This document shows, piece after piece, positions 18,440-26,410 of a stretch of DNA of 64,000 bases; the first letter of the stretch is position 1; each line of letters opens with the position of its first letter. Below the pieces are notes generated by a model that had not been told where the DNA came from, did not search any database, and saw only the letters and a list, made by a program, of their open reading frames with translations. The stretch comes from Candidatus Competibacter denitrificans Run_A_D11 (lineage in GTDB: Bacteria > Pseudomonadota > Gammaproteobacteria > Competibacterales > Competibacteraceae), in assembly GCF_001051235.1 (NCBI RefSeq), contig NZ_CBTJ020000041.1:49155-113154 (forward strand), in the 5' to 3' direction. Position numbers and translations under genes: made by a program.

Positions 18440-18457
18440 TTTGCACTATCCGTGCCA
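18440..18457 (-). promoter_or_regulatory. Sigma-54 promoter match upstream of hcp
   Basis: Read on the minus strand the site is TGGCACGGATAGTGCAAA. The -24 element TGGCACG is perfect, the -12 element is GTGCA (consensus TTGCA), and GG and GC are separated by exactly ten bases as sigma-54 requires. Transcription would start near 18431, giving an hcp leader of about 145 bases. The rest of the 18287-18594 gap holds no gene. No enhancer-binding activator gene is in the window. Confidence 0.6.
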
Positions 18458-18594
18458 CTATTGAAATCACCTTTTCCAGACTTATTTGCAACGATTAACC
18501 TCACTTCAGCACCCACTTCACGCCAAAATGAACCGATGCAAACCACTCTGAACCGGCTCACTCGTCTTGGCGCGAACGAGCGAACCGGTATCGG

Positions 18595-20100
18595 TTAACC
18601 GCCGCCCTTGGCGGAAGGCAGCTTGGAAACCAACCGTAGCGATACGGTCAAGCCTTCCAACTGGTAGTGGGGCCGTAGGAAGAATTTCGAGGTGTAATAG
18701 CCCGGATTGCCCTCCACTTCCGAAACCACCACCTCCGCCGCCGACAGCGGATATTTCGCTTTGGTCTCCTCACCCACCGCTTCCGGATTGCTGACCACAT
18801 AGTTCCTGATCCACGAGTTCAGCCAGGACTGCATTTCATCACGTTCCTTGAAGGAGCCGATCTTGTCCCGCACCATGCACTTCAAATAGTGGGCAAAGCG
18901 ACACACCGCAAACAGATAAGGCAAACGGGCTGACAGGTTGGCGTTGGCGGTGGCGTCGGGGTCATTGTACTCCGTCGGCTTTTGCAACGACTGGGCGCCG
19001 ATAAAGGCGGCAAAGTCGGTGTTTTTCTTATGGATCAACGGCATGAAGCCATTTTTGGCCAGCTCCGCCTCGCGGCGGTCGCTAATGGCGATCTCCGTCG
19101 GACACTTCATATCCACCCCGCCATCATCGGTTGGGAAGGTATGGGTCGGGAGATTTTCCACCGCCCCGCCGGATTCCACGCCGCGAATCCGCGTACACCA
19201 ACCATACATCTTGAAGGCCATATTGATATTGGTCGCCATGGCATAGGCCGAATTGGCCCAGGTGTACTTGCTGTGATCCGCTCCTTCCACGTCCTCTTCG
19301 AAATCGAACTCTTCAACCGGGTCGGATTTCGCTCCATAAGGGCGTCGCGCCAGGAACCGGGGCATCGCCAGTCCGAGATAACGGGAGTCCTCGGATTCAC
19401 GCAAAGACCGCCAGGCGGCATACTCCGGTGTCTGGAAGATCTTGGTTAGATCGCGCGGATTGCTCAGCTCCTGCCAAGAATCCATCTGCATGGTCGTCGG
19501 CGAGGCGGCCGCCAGAAACGGGCAATGCGCGGCAGCGCCAATCTGGGCCATGCCTTGTAGCAGCTCGACATCGGCTGGCCCATGATCGAAGTAGTAATCC
19601 CCGACCAGACAACCGAACGGTTCGCCACCGAATTGCCCATATTCTTCTTCGTAGATTTTCTTGAAGATCGGGCTTTGATCCCACGCCGTACCCTTGTACT
19701 TCCGCAAGGTTTTGTGCAATTCCTTTTTGGAGATGTTCATCACCCGAATCTTGAGCATCTCGTCGGTTTCGGTGTTGTTGACCAGATGGTGCAACCCACG
19801 CCAAGCGCTCTCAACCTGTTGAAAATCCGGATTATGCATGATCAAGTTGAGCTGCTCGCTCAACTTGCGGTCGAGAGCGGCAATCATTGACTCGATGGAC
19901 TTGATCACGTCCTTCGAGATGAGTGTCGTATCTTGCAAGGCTTGTTCGGCCAGGGTACGGACAGCATTCTCGACCGCTTCCTTGGCCTGGTCCGACTTGG
20001 GTTTGAACTCGCGCTGTAAAAGCGAGGCAAAGTCGCCGGTTTCAAGCGTTTGGACCGCCGCTGCGGACTGAACCTGATCACTGGAACTGGTTTCGGCCAT
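18595..20100 (-). CDS. tssC: T6SS contractile sheath large subunit TssC
   Basis: TssC (VipB) forms the sheath with TssB. The 501-aa protein carries the family blocks VESAWRGLHHLVNNTETDEM, FGCLVGDYYFDHGPADVELL, PFLAAASPTTMQMDSWQELS and the C-terminal FFLRPHYQLEGLTVSLRLVS. It starts six bases after tssB, so the two are translated together. Confidence 0.97.
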   Translation of the reverse strand: MAETSSSDQVQSAAAVQTLETGDFASLLQREFKPKSDQAKEAVENAVRTLAEQALQDTTLISKDVIKSIESMIAALDRKLSEQLNLIMHNPDFQQVESAWRGLHHLVNNTETDEMLKIRVMNISKKELHKTLRKYKGTAWDQSPIFKKIYEEEYGQFGGEPFGCLVGDYYFDHGPADVELLQGMAQIGAAAHCPFLAAASPTTMQMDSWQELSNPRDLTKIFQTPEYAAWRSLRESEDSRYLGLAMPRFLARRPYGAKSDPVEEFDFEEDVEGADHSKYTWANSAYAMATNINMAFKMYGWCTRIRGVESGGAVENLPTHTFPTDDGGVDMKCPTEIAISDRREAELAKNGFMPLIHKKNTDFAAFIGAQSLQKPTEYNDPDATANANLSARLPYLFAVCRFAHYLKCMVRDKIGSFKERDEMQSWLNSWIRNYVVSNPEAVGEETKAKYPLSAAEVVVSEVEGNPGYYTSKFFLRPHYQLEGLTVSLRLVSKLPSAKGGG

Positions 20101-20106
20101 GGCTCA

Positions 20107-20625
20107 TTACTCCTCGGCGGGTTTTTCGCTGCTCTGGGGCTTGGGGGCCGCCGCCAGCGATTGCAGCAAGGTCGGATCGTTGAGAACCTTAGCCATCAAT
20201 TCCTCGGCGCCCGTCTTACCGTCCATGTAGGTCATCAGATTAGACAGTTGCTGGCGCGCTTGCAGCAGCTTGTTCAAGGCATCGACCTTGCGCGCGACCG
20301 CCGCCGGGGAAAAATCATCCATGCTCTCAAAGGTAAGATCCACGCTTAGTTCCCCTTCACCGGTCAAGGTGTTAGGAACCCGAAATGCCGCACGCGGTTT
20401 CATCGCTTTCATGCGGCTATCGAAGTTGTCCACATCAATTTCCAGAAACTTCCGATCCGCCACTGGCGCCAGGGGATCGACCGGCTTACCGGACAAATCC
20501 GCCATCACACCCATCACGAACGGTAACTGGACCTTTTTCTCGGAACCGTACACTTCCACGTCGTACTCGATCTGTACACGCGGTGCCCGGTTGCGGGCAA
20601 TAAATTTCTGACTGCTCATCGCCAT
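20107..20625 (-). CDS. tssB: T6SS contractile sheath small subunit TssB
   Basis: TssB (VipA) pairs with TssC in the sheath and carries the ClpV/TagJ recognition helices. The 172-aa protein has the typical start SQKFIARNRAPRVQIEYDVE, then KKVQLPFVMGVMADLSGKPV and FLEIDVDNFDSRMKAMKPR. It lies 69 bases downstream of tssA and directly ahead of tssC. Confidence 0.97.
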   Translation of the reverse strand: MAMSSQKFIARNRAPRVQIEYDVEVYGSEKKVQLPFVMGVMADLSGKPVDPLAPVADRKFLEIDVDNFDSRMKAMKPRAAFRVPNTLTGEGELSVDLTFESMDDFSPAAVARKVDALNKLLQARQQLSNLMTYMDGKTGAEELMAKVLNDPTLLQSLAAAPKPQSSEKPAEE

Positions 20626-20694
20626 CGGAATATCACCTCATCAATCGCTGGAAAAATGATTGGCCATGGCTCTGAAAGCCTAGCTGACCCACGG

Positions 20695-21765
20695 TTAATT
20701 ACTACTGTCCTGATCCTGAAGACCCAAAATCAGGATGGCCTGCTCGGCGCCGCCAGGCGCAAGGTCGTTTAGAATCGACATAAAGTCTTTGGCCACTAAC
20801 CTCTTCGCCCGTTTCAACAAAAACGGTACCGGACTGGACGGTTCGTGCCGCTCAAAATAATCGGCGATTCGATCCAGCATGCGTACTGCATCTTCTCGAC
20901 TGCCGATTTCGCCGACGACCAAACGCTGGGCGCCAGACGTTGCTGAACCGGACAGCAGCGATCCTTCCTCAGTCGCATCAGCGGCAGAAGTGTCACTGAC
21001 CAGGCCAGCTCCCCGCCGTTGCAAATGTTCGGCCAATACCTGCCGCATCTCCTTTAGGACATCGGTCAAAGCGCTCATATCGGGCGCCTGGCTGACACCG
21101 ACTTGCTCAGTTAAAACGACTTCGATCCGCTGAGTCCGCTCGATGGCCGCTGTCACAGTGCCAGCGGTGGCTTGCAGCGCTTCAAGATCGGCCTCCTGAA
21201 ACGCCCCATCGACCGCAGCTCGGGTCGGTTCACCTTCCTGATCGTTAGACCCCACGGGGATCAGCGCGCCGCTGGCCACCTGGATATCCCGCAGATTGAG
21301 CCGTCCGAAGGCACGGGTGCTGACCAGCGGCGTCTCCCGCAAACCGCGCAAGGTGGTTTCCGGATCGCAGAGCGCCACAATGGTATTGACCCGCAGCATG
21401 GGATCGTTGCCGTCATCGGGATCAAGCCGTGGGTGAACGCCCTCCCAAAAGCGTTCCAGTAACCCCTGTACCAGGCTGAGGCCGTCGGCGAAACCCGGCA
21501 AACCGTCCGTGTGGAGGGATGCCCTAGCCAAATAGACCGCCACCCGCAAATCTCGGGTGCGCTCCAGTAGACTCAAGGCACTTTTCCGAACACTCCGCCA
21601 GTCCGGTGGCTCAGCGGGAATGACGGTATCGCCGTATTGGCGCTCCGGGGTCTCCTGCGCCAGCTTTTCCATCGCCACGAACTCAGGATCGTATTCAAGA
21701 TCATCACCACATAGCGCATCGGGCGCGATCTCGCTCAACAGCGCCTCGACATCCAGCACACTCAT
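20695..21765 (-). CDS. tssA: T6SS cap/priming protein TssA
   Basis: TssA organises tail assembly and, in its long forms, caps the growing sheath. The 356-aa product has the N-terminal ImpA_N domain (DALCGDDLEYDPEFVAMEKL, VIPAEPPDWRSVRKSAL). I chose the ATG at 21765 because AAGGAGG lies just upstream, and the longer frame adds only a leader. The C-terminal segment (EPSSPVPFLLKRAKRLVAKD) is like the shorter class. It is the first gene of the minus arm, divergent from tagH. Confidence 0.93.
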   Translation of the reverse strand: MSVLDVEALLSEIAPDALCGDDLEYDPEFVAMEKLAQETPERQYGDTVIPAEPPDWRSVRKSALSLLERTRDLRVAVYLARASLHTDGLPGFADGLSLVQGLLERFWEGVHPRLDPDDGNDPMLRVNTIVALCDPETTLRGLRETPLVSTRAFGRLNLRDIQVASGALIPVGSNDQEGEPTRAAVDGAFQEADLEALQATAGTVTAAIERTQRIEVVLTEQVGVSQAPDMSALTDVLKEMRQVLAEHLQRRGAGLVSDTSAADATEEGSLLSGSATSGAQRLVVGEIGSREDAVRMLDRIADYFERHEPSSPVPFLLKRAKRLVAKDFMSILNDLAPGGAEQAILILGLQDQDSSN

Positions 21766-21924
21766 CGTCGCCTCCTTCCTCGCAAACCCTGAAGATTTCA
21801 AGTATAGCGGCGCTGAGCGCTATTACCCGGCTGGCCACAGACTCGGTTACAATCGGTCGCAACCAATCCGACGGACTCCGCCCGGTATAGTTGTTGCAAT
21901 TCATCTGCCAACGGAACGTGGGCC
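21766..21924. promoter_or_regulatory. Divergent promoter region of the two T6SS arms
   Basis: This 159-base gap separates tssA (minus) from tagH (plus). On the minus strand TATACT (21801-21806) would make a good -10 about 35 bases from the tssA ATG, though no good -35 is seen. A TATAGT at about 21884 could serve tagH. No sigma-54 match comparable to that before hcp was seen. Confidence 0.35.
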
Positions 21925-23589
21925 ATGCCTCTGAAATTAACCATCACTAGCTATCAGCGGCTCTCTCCCGACCAGGAAGCCAGCAAAACCCTGGATTGCG
22001 GGTCGCTTACCATCGGCCGCGCGGCTCAAAGCGATTGGGTGCTGCAAGACCCGGAACGCATTCTGTCCAAACTGCACGGCATCGTGGAATATAAAGAGGG
22101 AGCCTATTTCCTCACCGACCGGAGCCAGAACGGTATTTTTCACAACGACGACGCCGAGCGGATGCCGAAGAATCAGGCCATCCGCATCAACGATGGCGAC
22201 CGTTTCACCTTGGGCGAGTACGAAATCGCGGCTACGTTCCAAAACGAGGCTGACAGTTTTTCAGAAACCGGTTCCGAAGGGCCGTCCACCGATCTCCTGC
22301 CACCCGGTTCTGACTTGTTCGGCCTGCCGACTCCGCCAGTCGATGAACCAACCCCGGTCCGGGTTGAGCGTGCGTCGCCTATCGATCCGGTGCCTTTTAA
22401 TGATCTTCTGTCTGGAGAACATGTTGGCGGCGGATTTCAGTACTCGGCCAGAGCCGTTCCCGGTACTGCCGCGACTGCACGGCCACCGGATTTATCAGCG
22501 CCGGAGCGGGTCAATTTCGAGCTGCCCTCGCTGATTTCTCGCCCGCAGCTCGGCAAAGAGCATCCCAGACCCCCTTTGCTGCCCGAAGCCGCACCGACAG
22601 ACCCGGTGCCCGCCTCGGTGTTTGAAAAGCCATCGGATAGCCTGAGTCTGCCTGAGCCTGCCGCAAACAGCGCCCAGCCACCGGCCATTTCCCCCTTAAT
22701 ACCACCGGAAAGCGTGCAAGACATAGCGCAAGGCATAGCGCACGAATCGCCGGCCGATCTGGCCAGACCGACATCCGAACCCCTTATTCCCGAAGATTGG
22801 TGGAGTCAGCCGCCCGCTGCGCCGCTCAGCCCGACACCGATTCCGCCCCTCGCCCCGTCCGCGATTCCAGCGCAATCACCGCCACCGAGGATCGCTCCAG
22901 CCAGCCAGCCCTCGCCGGCCCTTCCCGTTGCAGCCCCGCAGCAAGCCCCGCCCAGCCTGCCGGCTTCGGCCGCTGCCGTCGCACCCAGTACACCCCGTGC
23001 GGACATTTTGTTGCGCGCCTTTTGCGAAGGAGCGGGTTTGCCACACTTGAAGCTGACCGAAGAGCAGATGCACCGCATAATGGTCAACCTGGGCGGGATG
23101 CTGCGGGAAACCGTGCGAGGCTTGATGGAAATCCTGCTTGCCCGCAGCGACATCAAGGGTGAATTCCAGTTGGACCGCACCAGCATGGGGCCTATCGATA
23201 ACAACCCGTTAAAAACTCCGCCCGGTCGCCCCCCATTAAGCCCGGAAGAAGTGATGGTGCTGCTGCTGGTTGGCCAAAAAGATGCTTACATGTTACCGGT
23301 GCAAGCGGTTCGTGAAGGCTTCGACGATATCAAAGCCCACCAACTGGCGGTCGTGGCCGGCATCCAGGCCGCTTTGACCCGTTTATTGCAACGCTTTGAC
23401 CCGGACAACCTGGAAACCCGTCTTGAACAAAGCGTACTCGACAATCTCTGGCCCGCTAATCGGAAAGCGAAATATTGGGATTTATTCACTACCGAATATG
23501 AGGCCATCGCTCACGAAGCCGAGGATGATTTCAAGAAGCTGTTTGGCGATGAATTCGCTCGTGCCTACGAAAACCAGTTGCGCCTTTAG
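21925..23589 (+). CDS. tagH: T6SS FHA-domain protein TagH (Fha)
   Basis: In HSI-I-type systems Fha1 is phosphorylated by PpkA and dephosphorylated by PppA to switch assembly on and off. This 554-aa protein has an N-terminal FHA domain (LTIGRAAQSDWVLQDP, KLHGIVEY, DRSQNGIFHND), a long Pro/Ala-rich linker of about 250 residues, and the conserved type VI Fha C-terminal domain (LLRAFCEGAGLPHLKLTEEQ ... LWPANRKAKYWDLFTTEYEA). It starts the plus arm, followed after 102 bases by tssK, a spot where tssJ is usually found. Confidence 0.95.
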   Translation: MPLKLTITSYQRLSPDQEASKTLDCGSLTIGRAAQSDWVLQDPERILSKLHGIVEYKEGAYFLTDRSQNGIFHNDDAERMPKNQAIRINDGDRFTLGEYEIAATFQNEADSFSETGSEGPSTDLLPPGSDLFGLPTPPVDEPTPVRVERASPIDPVPFNDLLSGEHVGGGFQYSARAVPGTAATARPPDLSAPERVNFELPSLISRPQLGKEHPRPPLLPEAAPTDPVPASVFEKPSDSLSLPEPAANSAQPPAISPLIPPESVQDIAQGIAHESPADLARPTSEPLIPEDWWSQPPAAPLSPTPIPPLAPSAIPAQSPPPRIAPASQPSPALPVAAPQQAPPSLPASAAAVAPSTPRADILLRAFCEGAGLPHLKLTEEQMHRIMVNLGGMLRETVRGLMEILLARSDIKGEFQLDRTSMGPIDNNPLKTPPGRPPLSPEEVMVLLLVGQKDAYMLPVQAVREGFDDIKAHQLAVVAGIQAALTRLLQRFDPDNLETRLEQSVLDNLWPANRKAKYWDLFTTEYEAIAHEAEDDFKKLFGDEFARAYENQLRL

Positions 23590-23691
23590 TGGCCGCTCCG
23601 GGTGTGGCATCGGCTTTTGGCCGGCGATTTCAATGCTAGGCTTAAACGATGTCCGTCACTCCCCAGTCAACCCAGCGCTGAAACGAGCAAG

Positions 23692-25050
23692 ATGCCCATG
23701 AGTTGGTACAGCAAAGTGGTATGGTCGGAAGGCATGTTCCTGCGACCTCAGCATTTCCAGCAGCAGGACCGTTATCTGGAAGCCTTCGTCCGGCAATCCT
23801 GTAGCCCGTTGCGCCCTTACGGTTGGGGTGTGACTGAGTTGGCGCTGGATCGGGAAACGCTGGCCCTCGGTAAAGTCGCCATCACCTCAGCCAAGGGCCT
23901 GTTACCGGACGGTACCCCATTCAGCATTCCCGACCACGACCCGCCACCCGTACCGCTTGACATCGACGCGACCGCCCGCGATGTCCGGGTCATATTGGCT
24001 CTACCCTTGCGCCGCACCGGCATGGCCGATGTGGAGCGTGGCGAGCAGGCCGATACGGCGGCCCGTTATCGCGCCACCGCCCATGAAGTGCGCGATAACA
24101 ACATCGACACGGCCAACAACAGCGCCTTTGTCGAAACCGGCGACCCCCGCTTGCGGTTATTTCCCGATAGCAAGGACTTGAGCGAATATACCGGTATCGG
24201 TATCGCGCGTGTGGTCGAAAAGCGGCCTGATCAGAAGATCGTCCTTGACGAGCACTACCTGCCGCCCTGCCTGGACTGCCGTGGCGTGCCGGTTTTGCAA
24301 GGTTTCGTCGCCGAGTTGCTCGGCCTGCTGCACCAACGCGGTGACGCATTGGCTGACCGAGTGGTCGGCGGCGGCACCGCCCGCGCAGCGGCATTGGACT
24401 TGGCCCAGTTTATGCGTCTGCAAGCCGTTAACCGTTTCGAACCGCTCTTCGCCCATCTAACCATCATGCAGGGTTTACACCCCGAAATGTTTTACCAAAT
24501 CGCCCTGCAAATGGCTGGGGAGATGGCCACTTTCACAGATAAAGTGAAACGTCGGCCGCCGCCCTTTCCGGCTTATGATCATGATGATTTGCAGAAAACC
24601 TTTGCGCCGATCATGCAGGAGCTACGACGCTCACTGAGCCTGGAGGAAGTGGATGCCGCCATCCAGATCCCTCTGGAAGAACGCCAGTTTGGTATCCGTG
24701 TCGGCATCATTACCGACCGGGAAAAACCGTTGCTCACCAAGGCCAACTTTATTCTGGCGGTTCGGGCCGACCTAGCCGCCGAGGTGGTGCGCTCTCGTTT
24801 CCCCCCTCAACTCAAGATTGGCCCGGTCGAACTGATTGCCAAACTCATCAACCATCATTTACCCGGTATCGGCGTCAGCGCGCTGCCGGTGGCGCCGCGC
24901 GAGATCCCTTATCGAGCGGACTTCATCTATTTCCGGCTTGATCGCAACAGTGAATTTTGGAAACAACTGCTCAATTCGGGCGGTTTCGCCTTTTTCGTCG
25001 GCGGTGAATTCCCTGGGTTGGAAATGGTTTTCTGGGCCATCAAAGAGTAG
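23692..25050 (+). CDS. tssK: T6SS baseplate-membrane connector TssK
   Basis: TssK links the baseplate to the TssL/TssM membrane complex. I start it at the ATG at 23692 (MPMSWYSKVVWSEGMFLRPQ), giving 452 aa, the family norm; the open frame upstream adds 30 unrelated residues. The segment HFQQQDRYLEAFVRQ and the C-terminal FIYFRLDRNSEFWKQLLNSG are diagnostic. The ribosome-binding site is weak. The next gene starts seven bases after its stop. Confidence 0.95.
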   Translation: MPMSWYSKVVWSEGMFLRPQHFQQQDRYLEAFVRQSCSPLRPYGWGVTELALDRETLALGKVAITSAKGLLPDGTPFSIPDHDPPPVPLDIDATARDVRVILALPLRRTGMADVERGEQADTAARYRATAHEVRDNNIDTANNSAFVETGDPRLRLFPDSKDLSEYTGIGIARVVEKRPDQKIVLDEHYLPPCLDCRGVPVLQGFVAELLGLLHQRGDALADRVVGGGTARAAALDLAQFMRLQAVNRFEPLFAHLTIMQGLHPEMFYQIALQMAGEMATFTDKVKRRPPPFPAYDHDDLQKTFAPIMQELRRSLSLEEVDAAIQIPLEERQFGIRVGIITDREKPLLTKANFILAVRADLAAEVVRSRFPPQLKIGPVELIAKLINHHLPGIGVSALPVAPREIPYRADFIYFRLDRNSEFWKQLLNSGGFAFFVGGEFPGLEMVFWAIKE

Positions 25051-25056
25051 CCGACT

Positions 25057-26400
25057 GTGACCATCGACGATCCGTTTGCGACGTCTGACGAAGATACCAG
25101 CCGCACGATCATCCGGCCAGCACCGGGTGGCCGCCGACCTGGCCGCAGTACACCGCCACCGCGCCCACCGTCGGTCAGTGCGCCAGAAGACGTGACCGTC
25201 GCCGGTGGCGTTGGCTTGAACCCACTGGAAGCCGCCGCCGCGCCGCTCCTGAGCTTGATCACACGCCTGAAAAACACTTCCACACATCCCGATCCTGAGC
25301 AGTTGCGCCAGCGGATGATTGAGGAACTGAAAACCTTTACCGCCCAGGCCCGCAATGCGGGTATTGATGAAAAAACCACCTTTCGCGCCCGCTATGTGCT
25401 CTGCACCACGCTCGATGAAGTGGTTCTGAACACGCCCTGGGGCCGAGCCAGCCAGTGGAGCGAAAACAGCCTGCTGATCACCTTCCATAATGAAGCCTGG
25501 GGCGGTGAAAAGTTTTTCGAGTTGCTGGATTCCGTCGTCCAGGACCCGCGCAAGAATCTCTATCTGCTGGAATTGATGTATTTGTGCCTAGCCTTCGGCA
25601 TCCAGGGGCGCTACAAGCTGCTAGAAAACGGTCGCGGCCGGCTGGAAGAGCAGCGGGAGCGCACGTATAACGCCATCCGCAGCGCGCGCGGCGAGTTCGA
25701 GCGCGACTTATCGCCACACTGGCGCGGGGTGCTCGACCAACGCAATCCGCTGATCCGCTACGTCCCACTCTGGGTGGTGGCGGGCGTCGCCGCCGCTTTG
25801 CTGCTGTTGGCTTACGCGCTGTTTAACTGGTCGCTCAACAAAGCCTCCGATCCGGTGCTTGCCGCGCTCGCTGACATCCGTGGCCAAACCATGGCCACTG
25901 TGCGGCGCGGCGGGGTTACTGCCACCGCCGCTGCTGTCAAAATCGATCCAGGTTTTGCAGCGGCCAGCCAACGAATACGCGCTTTTCTAGAGCCTCAAGT
26001 GCAGCAAGGGCTGGTGAAAGTGATCGAAGAACCCCAGCAAACCACCATCCGCATCCGTGGCGATGGGCTGTTCGAATCCGGCAAAGCCGAGGTCAAGGCC
26101 ACCTTACAAGGGTTGCTACAACAAATCGGTGCTGAGTTCGCCAAGGTGCAAGGCCGGGTTCTGGTGACGGGTCACAGCGATAATGTGCCGATCCGCACCC
26201 TGCAATTCCCCTCCAACTGGCATCTATCAAAAGCCCGCGCCGACAGCGTGGTGCAAATCCTGGCGTCTGCCGGCAATAACCCCAACCGCTTCATCAGCGA
26301 AGGTCGTGCCGACACGCAACCCGTGGTTGCCAACGATAATCCGCAGAATCGAGCGCTCAACCGGCGGGTTGATATCGTCCTGCTCGCGCGCGTCAATTAG
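25057..26400 (+). CDS. tssL: T6SS membrane protein TssL with OmpA-like domain
   Basis: TssL (DotU) forms the inner-membrane channel with TssM. The 447-aa protein starts at GTG. It has a Pro-rich N-terminal tail, a cytoplasmic DotU domain (RYVLCTTLDEVVLNTPWG, WSENSLLITFHNEAWGGEKF), a single transmembrane segment near residues 240-260, and a periplasmic OmpA-type peptidoglycan-binding domain (VLVTGHSDNVPIRTLQFPSN ... NRRVDIVL). This is the extended, peptidoglycan-anchored form. A cell-wall anchor on TssL is worth noting because tssJ is missing. Confidence 0.95.
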   Translation: MTIDDPFATSDEDTSRTIIRPAPGGRRPGRSTPPPRPPSVSAPEDVTVAGGVGLNPLEAAAAPLLSLITRLKNTSTHPDPEQLRQRMIEELKTFTAQARNAGIDEKTTFRARYVLCTTLDEVVLNTPWGRASQWSENSLLITFHNEAWGGEKFFELLDSVVQDPRKNLYLLELMYLCLAFGIQGRYKLLENGRGRLEEQRERTYNAIRSARGEFERDLSPHWRGVLDQRNPLIRYVPLWVVAGVAAALLLLAYALFNWSLNKASDPVLAALADIRGQTMATVRRGGVTATAAAVKIDPGFAAASQRIRAFLEPQVQQGLVKVIEEPQQTTIRIRGDGLFESGKAEVKATLQGLLQQIGAEFAKVQGRVLVTGHSDNVPIRTLQFPSNWHLSKARADSVVQILASAGNNPNRFISEGRADTQPVVANDNPQNRALNRRVDIVLLARVN

Positions 26401-26410
26401 GTCAAGGGCC

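Noticed and set aside
18364..18561. 65-codon minus-strand frame in the hcp upstream gap
   Set aside because: It covers the sigma-54 promoter match, lacks a ribosome-binding site and has no recognisable domain.
23590..23691. A hidden tssJ between tagH and tssK
   Set aside because: The gap is 102 bases and encodes no lipobox or signal peptide in any frame; too short for TssJ.
26060..26085. tRNA T-arm-like GTTCGAATCC
   Set aside because: It is inside the tssL coding region (LFESGK) and no cloverleaf can be formed around it.
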